From contig NZ_JBMOUD010000008.1 in the NCBI RefSeq assembly GCF_049319665.1, forward strand, positions 124,001-188,000: DNA of 64,000 nt, given 5' to 3'. The translations under genes and the position numbers were made by a program. This DNA comes from JBMOUD01 sp049319665. GTDB lineage: Bacteria; Pseudomonadota; Gammaproteobacteria; Enterobacterales; Enterobacteriaceae. Every line of letters starts with the position of its first letter. The stretch's first letter is position 1. The notes below the pieces were generated by a model. The model did not search any database and was not told the origin of the DNA. It was given only the letters and a program-made list of their open reading frames with translations. Shown in pieces: positions 46,349 to 54,920 of the stretch.

Positions 46349-46556
46349 TCATATATGGCAGGATCTCTATCGTTGATAGTCCCCCCAAATTATTCGGCGA
46401 ATAAAAGCTAATAATTCTGCATAAAAATAAAAAATATCAATTTGACTTACTACCCATCGTCGAACATTCTTAGTGAGCTATACCGAGGTAATACATACCT
46501 ATATTGGTGTAGCAGGGAATTGTTTAGTAGTTTTATGTATATAAAAGGACTAGAAG

Positions 46557-46694
46557 ATGACCGATAGACGACCAATTAACAAAGACGTAAATGTTCCCAA
46601 GCCTGGCGGCGGAGAACAGCCAAGATCCAGAAATGAAGATGGGCGTGAGCGTAAAAAACGTGATGACGCTGGCAAACCTAGAGATAATAAATAG
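46557..46694 (+). CDS. Small highly charged protein, 45 residues
   Basis: ATG at 46557 opens a frame full of Arg, Lys, Asp and Gly (begins MTDRRPINKDVNVP, ends KRDDAGKPRDNK) and no hydrophobic core, so it is probably disordered. GGAC lies upstream and a terminator directly follows, which argues for a real gene. Unknown family. Confidence 0.45.
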   Translation: MTDRRPINKDVNVPKPGGGEQPRSRNEDGRERKKRDDAGKPRDNK

Positions 46695-46719
46695 TTATTT
46701 TATTTATATAGGTTAATAA

Positions 46720-46750
46720 CAACGCCCTATGTTTAGCATCGGGCGTTTTA
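46720..46750 (+). terminator. Terminator after the 45-residue gene
   Basis: AACGCCC / GGGCGTT stem with a T-rich tail. Confidence 0.6.
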
Positions 46751-46803
46751 TATTTCACAGTTCACAAAAATAATTTTCTCATGAAAAAAAAGGGATTGAG
46801 GCA

Positions 46804-46971
46804 ATGAAAACAGTGCAGGAAGCAAAAAAACAAGCTAAAGATGAAACGATTTTATTAAAACTTGAAATTGGAGATCAGCAACAATTTGCCGCGTCGTTAT
46901 GACAAGATTCAGCAACACCACCTGCCCTGCTCCACGCTATGGCAAAACGCAAACATCAGGGAAAACAGTAA
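46804..46971 (+). pseudogene. Short gene broken by an in-frame TGA
   Basis: A 55-codon frame from ATG 46804 (MKTVQEAKKQAKD) is stopped by TGA at 46900-46902 and resumes to TAA at 46971 (...PALLHAMAKRKHQGKQ). The TGA probably replaced TGG. The frame starts and ends cleanly, so one nonsense mutation explains it. No family recognised. Confidence 0.4.
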
Positions 46972-46979
46972 ATCCCCTC

Positions 46980-47237
46980 TCACTCCCCATCCTCCCCTTT
47001 AAACAACGCCAATAATTTCTCCGCAAACTGATCATCAAGCGTATAAAAATAGCCTTCGGGGATGTTAAGCACTTTGGCAAAGGCGCACATCATTTCAAAT
47101 GTCGGTCGGTGAACGCCGGATTCGTATTGAGATACCCGCGAACGAGCAGTTGATTCTTCAATGCCCGCCAAAACGCCGAGTTTTTCTTGGCTTAGTTTTG
47201 CGGCAAGACGAGCCGTTTTAAGACGTTTAGGGACCAT
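46980..47237 (-). CDS. XRE-family phage-type repressor
   Basis: 85 residues, mostly one helix-turn-helix domain (KLSQEKLGVLAGIE...SRVSQYESGVHRPTFEMMCAFAKVL) of the Cro/C1 type. ATG at 47237 is the start; the TTG two codons earlier is possible. Divergent from the gene at 47374, with two 19-base operator-like palindromes in between, so it probably represses both. Confidence 0.85.
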   Translation of the reverse strand: MVPKRLKTARLAAKLSQEKLGVLAGIEESTARSRVSQYESGVHRPTFEMMCAFAKVLNIPEGYFYTLDDQFAEKLLALFKGEDGE

Positions 47238-47269
47238 AGACAAATCATCAATAAATCATATTGACGTCA

Positions 47270-47314
47270 TGTTTAGCATCCCTTAACATCATTGTTGTTT
47301 AGACTTACTAAACA
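47270..47314. promoter_or_regulatory. Twin operators of the XRE repressor
   Basis: TGTTTAG-ACTTA-CTAAACA (47296-47314) is a perfect palindrome; TGTTTAG-CATCC-CTTAACA (47270-47288) is the same site with one mismatch. Centres are 26 bases apart, between the divergent repressor and the gene at 47374. Confidence 0.75.
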
Positions 47315-47373
47315 TTGTAGATAATTCATTCCCAATGCATCGCGCATGGAAAGCAAATAATTGAGGAAGGAAC

Positions 47374-47808
47374 ATGTACACAATTAATAACGGCAACCAT
47401 CCGGAGGAAACTTTCACCGGACGATATAACCAACTTTCCCCCCAATCACCACCCGACTCCTGGTCGCTGTGTAATAGTTGTCGCTTATTGGCACACGCGC
47501 TGATCGGCCCGCAGAATAATCATGCGCAACATACGCTGTGCCTGATGATGGAAACCCATTTGAAAGCCTTGCAAGCTACGCTGAATTTACCCATCCCCGA
47601 GTATCATCAATCCGCCACTCTGCCCGCTAACGATGGCTTATTTGACGATGTTGAACTTGAACCCGCTGAACTTTGCGATCAGTGCTTCGCGCTCAATTAC
47701 ACGCTGCTGATGCTGAGTGATAAATGGGTGAAGGAAGTGATCGCCTTTGTGCTGTGGGAACGGTTGGAAATGTTGCGCCGATCGCTCTATGCAAGTGATG
47801 AAGAATAA
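47374..47808 (+). CDS. P4-satellite-type small protein, paralogue A
   Basis: 144 residues, nearly identical over about 120 of them to the protein at 56268-56663 but with its own first 20 residues. Conserved CxxC pairs (WSLCNSCRLL and ELCDQCFALN) suggest a zinc or structural site. I know this type from P4-like satellites and islands without an assigned role. Good ribosome site (GAGGAAGG). It lies behind the twin operators. Confidence 0.75.
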   Translation: MYTINNGNHPEETFTGRYNQLSPQSPPDSWSLCNSCRLLAHALIGPQNNHAQHTLCLMMETHLKALQATLNLPIPEYHQSATLPANDGLFDDVELEPAELCDQCFALNYTLLMLSDKWVKEVIAFVLWERLEMLRRSLYASDEE

Positions 47809-47948
47809 GGGGATAAATTACCAAATACCCCAGCCAAAAAAAGCCGCAAATCACAAGATTTGCAGCTTTAAACGCCATGAGCGAATACCACTAATTACAA
47901 TGCGAGCAGTAAATTCCCCAAATTACCCCGCATTAAATCTAATCCTGC

Positions 47949-48274
47949 CTCTTTAAGGAATCTGCTTGGTCGGCCGGAACAATATCTCGTTCACATCCAT
48001 ATCATCAGGCTGACCGAAGGCGATGGCTCGGGCGAAAGAGTCGGCCGGGATAGCGTTGGCCTGATAGAACCCCAACATGCCTTGCGCCACATCCTGCTCG
48101 GTGATGCTGCTTGGCAGTTCAGTATCGACGGTACCCGGTGAAACGATTGTGGTACGGATATTCCAGGGTTTGACCTCTTGTCGCAGACCTTCTGACAAGG
48201 CGCGTACCGCATGTTTGGTTGCCGAGTAAACGGTGCCGTTTGCCATAATCTTGTGACCAGCAACCGAGGATACT
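47949..48274 (-). pseudogene. 3' fragment of a short-chain dehydrogenase gene (duplicate)
   Basis: About 325 bases nearly identical to the last part of the SDR gene at 54034-54792, in the same orientation, with a six-base deletion (AFAIGQ reduced to AFGQ). Similarity stops sharply at 48274 (after CCGAGGATAC). It contains the YSATK site but no nucleotide-binding half. Confidence 0.9.
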
Positions 48275-48275
48275 T

Positions 48276-48515
48276 ATGATGGAACAGTCACTTACCCCAC
48301 TGATTACTGTACTCCCACTGACCGTACAACGCATGGTAAAACGCGCTTTAACGCTGCTTGACCGACACCTGCGAGAAACAGGCGTAACATTCACGGCGTG
48401 CTGGCGGTATACGCAGAACATCGTTAGAACTGTAGCGGGAATCATGTCCTACTTGGAAGCTCGTCTGGTACAGGTGAGTAACCACACAACTCAATCTTGC
48501 GAGTCATCTTCCTGA
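48276..48515 (+). pseudogene. RadC/YeeS-like N-terminal remnant
   Basis: Begins MMEQSLTPLITVLP and has LTVQRMVKRALTLLDRHLR, similar to the start of the YeeS-type RadC-family proteins of islands. After about 45 codons similarity ends, and the JAB metalloprotease motif is missing. It abuts the SDR fragment, so both belong to a rearranged junction. Confidence 0.45.
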
Positions 48516-48679
48516 TTCACCTTTCTGAACTTTCCTTCTCTTTAATTTATCGCATACTGCGCCTGCTGGGAGTGGTAGGCGATTTTGTTTTTGCTACGTT
48601 AGTCGAAAACGTAGTCATTAGTTGAGAGCGTCATTTCAAATTGACAGATTCTCTCAGTTCGATATGCTTTAGGAAAGGA

Positions 48680-48697
48680 GCCAAAATTTGGCGCCAA
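48680..48697. promoter_or_regulatory. Overlapping palindromes at the methyltransferase start
   Basis: GCCAAA-A-TTTGGC (48680-48692) overlaps TTGGCGCCAA (48688-48697). Together they cover the end of the AGGAAAGGAG ribosome site and the TTG start codon. A protein bound here would block translation or transcription of the gene. Confidence 0.5.
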
Positions 48698-50076
48698 GTT
48701 TAGGGTATTTTATGAGCACCTCAACAAACTATCGTACCAGTCTCCGACTTACAAACGAGCAATACAACGAAATATCTCGTTTATGCCAACTTGATGGTGG
48801 AAAGATCAAGATGAGTGCATGGATTACTGAGGCCATTAACGAAAAGATTCAACGTGATATGGAAAACGCGAGAACTATTCCAGACCAGATGGATCGATCC
48901 GGCCCCTCTTTTTACGAGTTTTTTGCCGGAGGTGGCATGGCTCGGGCTGGTTTAGGTGAACATTGGAATTGCCTCTTTGCTAATGATTTTAGCCCAATGA
49001 AGGGACATGCTTACAGGAACAACTGGCATGGTGGATTAGATTTATTAGTTGAAGATATAAATAAGATTACCAGCAAACAACTTCCCGACCAGGCTGACCT
49101 GGTATGGGCTTCTTTCCCTTGCCAGGACCTCTCTCTCGCAGGCGGATATAAAGGCATTGGTAGCGAGGATGATGTGACTCAAACCCGTTCAGGGACATTC
49201 TGGCCTTTCTGGCAACTCATGCGAAGTCTTATGACAGAAAATCGAGCACCTCAAATAATTGTGCTTGAAAATGTCTATGGTGTTTTGACGTCAAATAAGG
49301 GAAAGGATTTCGCCTCAATAGGTACTGTTTTATCTGATGCTGGTTATCGCTTTGGCGCGATGATGATTGATGCTGTCCATTTCGTACCCCAGTCACGCCC
49401 TCGAGTTTTCATTGTGGCCATCCATCCGACAGTAGAATTACCACAACAACTAATATCTCAAACACCAGTCACTCCATGGCACCCAGAACGGATGATTACT
49501 GCTTTCAACGGACTATCAGAGAAAGCTCAGGAATTATGGTTATGGTGGAATTTACCCCTACCTGATAAGCGGTTAATCACATTTACTGACATAATCGATG
49601 AAGAGCCTGTCGGGGTAAAATGGGACTCTCCTGAGAAAACCAAGCTATTACTGTCAATGATGACTGTAGCAAATCTCAGCAAAGTCAAAGCTGCTATGAA
49701 GTCAGAGCAGCTTGTAGTTGGCGGTCTTTATAAGCGTACACGCAAAGATGATAACGGTATAAAAGCGCAACGAGCAGAAGTACGATTTGATGGTATTGCC
49801 GGATGTTTACGTACACCTGCGGGCGGTTCTAGCCGCCAGAGCATCTTGGTCGTAGAGGGGGATCAGATTCGTTCACGTCTCCTCTCCCCGAGAGAGGCGG
49901 CTCGCTTAATGGGGTTACCTGATACCTACAAACTCCCGGATAACTATAACGATGCTTATCATATTGCAGGTGATGGCGTTGTTGTACCTGTTGTTAGACA
50001 TCTTTCCAGATTCATCTTTGAAGCTATCCTTTCAGAATCGTACAATACTGTATTGAATCAGAAAAAGGTTGCGTAA
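48688..50076 (+). CDS. DNA cytosine-5 methyltransferase with N-terminal helix-rich extension
   Basis: 462 residues. Motif I FFAGGGM, motif IV FPCQDLS with catalytic Cys145, ENV in LENVYG, motif VIII QSRPRVFIVA and motifs IX-X (SPREAARLMGLP, GDGVVVPVV) are in order. The first 60 residues (YRTSLRLTNEQYNEISRLC...MSAWITEAINEKIQRD) look like a ribbon-helix-helix or MetJ/Arc-type DNA binder, so it may control its own gene. TTG at 48688 has a perfect AAGGAG site; ATG at 48712 is the alternative. Its stop overlaps the next start (TAATG), so it forms a unit with the DUF4928-like gene. Confidence 0.92.
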   Translation: MAPSLGYFMSTSTNYRTSLRLTNEQYNEISRLCQLDGGKIKMSAWITEAINEKIQRDMENARTIPDQMDRSGPSFYEFFAGGGMARAGLGEHWNCLFANDFSPMKGHAYRNNWHGGLDLLVEDINKITSKQLPDQADLVWASFPCQDLSLAGGYKGIGSEDDVTQTRSGTFWPFWQLMRSLMTENRAPQIIVLENVYGVLTSNKGKDFASIGTVLSDAGYRFGAMMIDAVHFVPQSRPRVFIVAIHPTVELPQQLISQTPVTPWHPERMITAFNGLSEKAQELWLWWNLPLPDKRLITFTDIIDEEPVGVKWDSPEKTKLLLSMMTVANLSKVKAAMKSEQLVVGGLYKRTRKDDNGIKAQRAEVRFDGIAGCLRTPAGGSSRQSILVVEGDQIRSRLLSPREAARLMGLPDTYKLPDNYNDAYHIAGDGVVVPVVRHLSRFIFEAILSESYNTVLNQKKVA

Positions 50077-51053
50077 TGAATTCAACATCTGCAATTGACA
50101 CAGTACTGGAAGCATTTTCTGTAAGTAACTCGGTAAATGGGAATAAGGGACCCATTGCAGCTCTGTTAGTTATTAACCGACATGCACTTGAGAAGCAAAG
50201 GGGCGAAATCCTGGAATGGCCTTTAAATAGTGATGATTGGAAGACTGGTAAACAAGGCCAGGTAAAAGGGTTAGGGGGTCCGGCAACGCAAAAAGTGTTG
50301 GCTGATCATGGAATTGAAAGAATATTAGCCAGCGAAGGCGGTCGTACTAGTCGTGGTAGTATGCAACTCATGCTGGGATACATTGAGTTGTTAAATAATT
50401 ATTACCAAATCAACGGTTCTATAGATCTATTTCGGTGTGAATGCTTCTGGATTAATAAGGCCAAAGAGTATTTTGAAAGACGCCCATTTGTTTTAAGCAT
50501 CGATCCCCAATGGGGAGTTCGTCGAGCTATTCGCCATTTGCTGACTCAAGCGCAAAATAGACAAAATGAAGGTACTGGTACCAGATTTGTAGGTACACTG
50601 ATGCAGCATATGGTTGGAGCCAAATTGGATGTACTCCTTGGAGAAGGGAAAGTTACCCATCATCATTCGAATCAGAACGATTCAGGCTCCAGTCGCAGTG
50701 GTGATTTTGACTATGAAGACATGGTGTTACATGTTACCAACCTACCAACAGAAGCATTGCTGAGCAAGTGTATCGCAAACCTGGAAGGGGGTTATAAGCC
50801 ACTCGTAATTACGTCGTCTAAGGGTGCATTTGTATTAGAAACATTACTCGAGAATGTTTCTAATGGCGTATACGATGGTCGTGTTGATATCCTGGAGTTT
50901 GAACAGTTTATAGCATCAAACGTCATTGAACTTGGAAGGTTTAATGCCGCTGGTCGTAAAGCCTCGCTCAGTAAAATTATTGAGGCTTACAACCGTATCA
51001 TTGAAACAGTGGAATATGACCTCAGCATGAAGATCGAGTTAGGGGAAAAGTAA
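50076..51053 (+). CDS. DUF4928-like protein, putative type II restriction endonuclease
   Basis: 325 residues, translationally coupled to the methyltransferase. The stretch SGDFDYEDMVLHVTNLP resembles DUF4928, a family found beside cytosine methyltransferases and thought to be nucleases. A PD-(D/E)xK-like pattern may be present as FDYEDMVLHV, but the usual Lys is not obvious. The role as restriction partner is inference from position. A CGGAGCCA / TGGCTCCG hairpin at 51082-51106 follows. Confidence 0.6.
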   Translation: MNSTSAIDTVLEAFSVSNSVNGNKGPIAALLVINRHALEKQRGEILEWPLNSDDWKTGKQGQVKGLGGPATQKVLADHGIERILASEGGRTSRGSMQLMLGYIELLNNYYQINGSIDLFRCECFWINKAKEYFERRPFVLSIDPQWGVRRAIRHLLTQAQNRQNEGTGTRFVGTLMQHMVGAKLDVLLGEGKVTHHHSNQNDSGSSRSGDFDYEDMVLHVTNLPTEALLSKCIANLEGGYKPLVITSSKGAFVLETLLENVSNGVYDGRVDILEFEQFIASNVIELGRFNAAGRKASLSKIIEAYNRIIETVEYDLSMKIELGEK

Positions 51054-51744
51054 CCCTCTATCCTGACAGAACCTTAACACTCGGAGCCAATTTTCATATG
51101 GCTCCGCTCCCCCATATACATGATAATTTCTTTTAGGCCCCTCTATAGGCCCCTTCGCAAAGTTGAATTGAGGAGAAGGCAATAAAAAACAAAGGATTAC
51201 ATAACCAATTCAGACTCCGCCAGCCCAATTTAGATAGGACAGTAGCGGGACAAGCACATAAAAACCAGTAACTTATGTGCGGAGTTAGGACCAAGCTCTG
51301 ACACCATCTAGACAGAAAAGGATACGTAAAAGATACGCGGCTCCTTCTGTTAAAAGAACCTCTGCCACCAGCGGAGGTTTTTTTCGCCTGCTAATTCTTT
51401 CGCTTCCTATCCGACAGCATTCCCATTCTTCAAATAAATTTTTTAAAATCAATCAATTATGATTTTCTTTGATATTTTATTTAAATTTTCTTTTTAATCA
51501 AATGGTTACGAATTGCTTTGGGGACGTGGGTTTTATTCACTTTGCGAGACATCATACAAAAATAAAAAGAGCAGCTCTGTACAATCAGTGAGCGCGACAT
51601 CTCTTCAAGCGCTCTAATAAGTGTTATACTTCGGGTCTATTGAAATTATGGGCTTCGATTTCGCATGTCACGATTAATAAAAGTGATTGAATGAGAAAGT
51701 ATTAAGCTTCGTAAGAGCGATTTTTAATAACACATGGATTTAAA
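51054..51744. other. 690-base intergenic region with an orphan terminator
   Basis: No coding frame that I believe. It holds two hairpins: 51082-51106 and the terminator at 51357-51384. TTCAGACTCCGCCAGC at 51209 loosely resembles the tmRNA 3' end (about 15 of 20 aligned bases) and could be a decayed right attachment site. The terminator has no gene before it. Confidence 0.5.
51357..51384 (+). terminator. Rho-independent terminator without an upstream gene
   Basis: Nine-base stem AACCTCTGC / GCGGAGGTT, loop CACCA, then seven T residues. Confidence 0.8.
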
Positions 51745-53715
51745 ATGCATTATCGTTCAGACATTGATGGACTAAGGGCAATCGCAGTACTTTTTGTTTT
51801 GATGTTCCACGCCGGATTAGGTATCTTTCCTTCTGGTTTTATTGGTGTTGATATATTTTTCGTTATTTCTGGTTTTTTAATAACATCAATAATAAATAAC
51901 TCATTAAATAAAAACACATTTTCATTATCTGATTTTTATGTTCGACGTTTATGGAGATTGCAACCCGCATTAATCTCCGTTGTCATTTTCACTCTGATAT
52001 TATCAGTAATATTTTACCTACCAAATGACTTCATTGATTACATTAAGAGTGCAAAATACACAACACTATTAATATCAAACCAGTATTTTGAACGCTCTAC
52101 GACCGGATATGCTGCCCCAGACGCGGCATATTTGCTTCTATTACATACCTGGTCACTATCTATCGAATGGCAATGGTATTTATTTTTGCCAATGGGACTC
52201 TTTTTACTAAATCGCTATTTATCAGAAAAAAATATAAAAATAGTAACTGTATCCCTCACCTTTTTCATGCTAGGAATATCACTATACCTATCTGATAAAT
52301 ACCCAAATAAAAGTTATTATTTTCTCAGCTCTCGTATTTTTGAATTTTTGATCGGCGGTAGCCTTGTATTGCTTGGATACACAAAATTAAAATTCAAAAA
52401 AAATATTTCCTCTGTGTTAGGTCTACTGTCTCTTGCGGCAATATTTTATTGTGCAACAAGAGAAAATATTGTCCTAGGCTATCCTGATTATCACGCTGTA
52501 ATTGTCTCTGTCGCTACGGCATTATTAATACTAACAGGTAGTTCAGACAAGGGACTTGTATCACGTATACTGTCTCTGTCACCATTGGTTTTTATTGGTT
52601 CTATTTCTTATTCTTTATATTTATGGCATTGGCCTATCTTCGCACTTGCCAGATATATAGGGTTTACTGAAAATACAACCTTTATACTTACATGCTTCAC
52701 CCTAACTTTTGCTCTCGCATATATCTCATATGTTTTCATCGAAAAACCATGTAGAAAAAAACGTTGGTCATTAAAAAAATCATTTATCGTACTTATATTA
52801 ACCCCTGCAGTATTATTCTTAGCATTATATCCTATCAGTGATAAATATATAGGATTTGAAAGTCGATTTGGCTCTGAGTATGCGCACATTGAATCTTCTC
52901 TAAGAGAATTTTCATCATCTGAGCGACCATTATGTATTGATGGAAATAATAATGATGGTAGTAATACTAATTGCATTATAGGAGTGCATAACTCAAGCAA
53001 AAAAGCATTTTTAATCGGTGATTCTCACTCCAACCATTTCTGGGGATTTATTGATACCTTGGCAAAAAATGCAGATATGTCAGTTTTAGCCCAAGGCACA
53101 TCTTCATGTTTAACTCTACCAGGGATCTACCAATTTGATTGGTGGTACTTTAAGAATAGAGTATACCAAGAGTGTCATGACAATACTGAAAAATACTATG
53201 ATCATATTAGAAATGGAAATTTTGACTATGTCATAATAGGCGAAGTGTGGGATGCATATTCTGGCGATCATATTATTAATAATGAAAATGACAAACGTTC
53301 AATTGAATTATCAAGAGAAAGAATTAAAATTTCGATAAGAAAAGCATTAGATATAATCGTAAAGTCGGGTGCAAAACCTGTTATTATAAAAACTATCTAC
53401 CCAATGCCTGAGAATTATATGACCTGTTTTCAGCGACGTATAAAATTAAGAGAGCAATACAGTGGTGACTCTTGCAACGCTGCATTATGGCATGGGGATA
53501 GTAATGAGTGGTTTACTACGTTATTTAATACATTAAAAAATGAATACCCAACGTTGATCATCATTGATCCCAAAGACGTACAATGTTCAAAGGATTCGTG
53601 TAAAACAGACATTAATGGTGTCCCTGTCTATCGCGATATAGGACATATGACTGATTATGCCTCTTACAAATTTGGGCAGGAATATCTCGAAAAATTCAAA
53701 AACCCTTTTAAATAA
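51745..53715 (+). CDS. OafA-like acyltransferase with SGNH domain
   Basis: 656 residues. The first 350 form the ten-helix acyltransferase-3 domain that starts YRSDIDGLRAIAVL with the usual Arg and His (FHAG). A C-terminal SGNH hydrolase-like part has IGDSHSNHFW and the Asp-His pair DIGHMTD. Such proteins O-acetylate LPS O-antigen or peptidoglycan in the inner membrane. Strongly AT-rich, a sign of transfer; weak ribosome site. A strong terminator follows. Confidence 0.9.
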   Translation: MHYRSDIDGLRAIAVLFVLMFHAGLGIFPSGFIGVDIFFVISGFLITSIINNSLNKNTFSLSDFYVRRLWRLQPALISVVIFTLILSVIFYLPNDFIDYIKSAKYTTLLISNQYFERSTTGYAAPDAAYLLLLHTWSLSIEWQWYLFLPMGLFLLNRYLSEKNIKIVTVSLTFFMLGISLYLSDKYPNKSYYFLSSRIFEFLIGGSLVLLGYTKLKFKKNISSVLGLLSLAAIFYCATRENIVLGYPDYHAVIVSVATALLILTGSSDKGLVSRILSLSPLVFIGSISYSLYLWHWPIFALARYIGFTENTTFILTCFTLTFALAYISYVFIEKPCRKKRWSLKKSFIVLILTPAVLFLALYPISDKYIGFESRFGSEYAHIESSLREFSSSERPLCIDGNNNDGSNTNCIIGVHNSSKKAFLIGDSHSNHFWGFIDTLAKNADMSVLAQGTSSCLTLPGIYQFDWWYFKNRVYQECHDNTEKYYDHIRNGNFDYVIIGEVWDAYSGDHIINNENDKRSIELSRERIKISIRKALDIIVKSGAKPVIIKTIYPMPENYMTCFQRRIKLREQYSGDSCNAALWHGDSNEWFTTLFNTLKNEYPTLIIIDPKDVQCSKDSCKTDINGVPVYRDIGHMTDYASYKFGQEYLEKFKNPFK

Positions 53716-53720
53716 ATTAC

Positions 53721-53748
53721 AACCGGCCACATAAGGCCGGTTTTTTTT
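53721..53748 (+). terminator. Terminator of the acyltransferase gene
   Basis: AACCGGCC / GGCCGGTT stem, loop ACATAA, then eight T residues. Confidence 0.92.
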
Positions 53749-54033
53749 CACGCTTAACTACAGCAATCCGTTAGTTTGGAAAATAGGTTACATATTATTT
53801 AGTTTATAAATATCTTCCACTGAAAAGCATCTTAATGAAGTCCAATCAGGTATAAACTCAACTCATCTATCACAGACTGTCCCAGTCAGGCAGCTTATTT
53901 ACTCTCTTTCTTTTCAGCCTATAAATAGGCCCAACAAAAACGGCTATTGTTTTCATTGGGCCAATAAATACAAAGGCTAGCTATAACAGTAAAGACCAAC
54001 CAATAAATCTTTAATAAATATACCTCCTCCCCT

Positions 54034-54792
54034 TTAAGGAATCTGCTTGGTCGGTCGGAACAATATCTCGTTTACATCCATATCATCGGGCTGACCGATG
54101 GCGAAGGCGATGGCTCGGGCGAAAGAGTCGGCCGGGATAGCGTTGGCCTGATAGAACCCCAACATGCCTTGCGCCACGTCCTGCTCGGTGATGCTGCTTG
54201 GCAGTTCAGTATCGACGGCACCCGGTGAAACGATCGTGGTGCGGATATTCCAAGGTTTGACCTCTTGTCGCAGACCTTCTGACAAGGCGCGTACCGCATG
54301 TTTGGTTGCCGAGTAAACGGCGCCGTTTGCCATAATCTTGTGACCGGCAACCGAGGATACATTGATGAAATGTCCAGCCTTCTGGCGCTGCATGTGCGGC
54401 AGAGCGGCGGCGATGCCATAGAGTACGCCCTTCAGATTGACATCAATTGTGCGATCCCAATCCTCAACCTTCAGTCGTTCAAGCGCCGAAATCGGCATAA
54501 GCCCGGCGTTGTTGACCATGACATCGATTCGCCCGAATGTTTGCACCGCACTATCAACCAGATGTTTTACCGCATCGAGCACGGTAACGTCTGTGGCAAC
54601 GGCGAGTGCCTGATGTCCTGCGTTATTTAACTCATCGGCCAGCTGTTGCAAGCGCTCGATACGTCGCGCACCGAGTACCACGCGTGCGCCCTGCTCACTC
54701 AGCAGGCGCGCCGCCGCCAGCCCGAGGCCGCTGCTCGCCCCGGTAATAACGATGACTTTATCTTTGATGTTGTCGTTGATGTTGTTATTCAC
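54034..54792 (-). CDS. Short-chain dehydrogenase/reductase
   Basis: 252 residues with Rossmann motif TGASSGLG, NNAG, and the Ser-Tyr-Lys triad (VSSVAG, YSATK). Classical NAD(P)-dependent SDR of the YdfG-like cytosolic type; substrate unknown. Divergent from a LysR regulator 128 bases away, a frequent pair. Its last 325 bases are repeated at 47949-48274. Confidence 0.92.
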   Translation of the reverse strand: MNNNINDNIKDKVIVITGASSGLGLAAARLLSEQGARVVLGARRIERLQQLADELNNAGHQALAVATDVTVLDAVKHLVDSAVQTFGRIDVMVNNAGLMPISALERLKVEDWDRTIDVNLKGVLYGIAAALPHMQRQKAGHFINVSSVAGHKIMANGAVYSATKHAVRALSEGLRQEVKPWNIRTTIVSPGAVDTELPSSITEQDVAQGMLGFYQANAIPADSFARAIAFAIGQPDDMDVNEILFRPTKQIP

Positions 54793-54920
54793 AATACGCT
54801 CCTCATAATGATGTCAGAGCCGATGTTAGGTAAAAGATTATCAATCCACTAGTAGGCTAAATATTGACTCAGTAACAAGGTGAGATTGATACTGACGGCG
54901 AATATTTAAGAGGAATATCT

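Noticed and set aside
46900..46902. TGA as a selenocysteine codon in the short gene at 46804
   Set aside because: No hairpin typical of a bacterial SECIS is evident right after it, and the gene lies among broken genes; a nonsense change of TGG is simpler.
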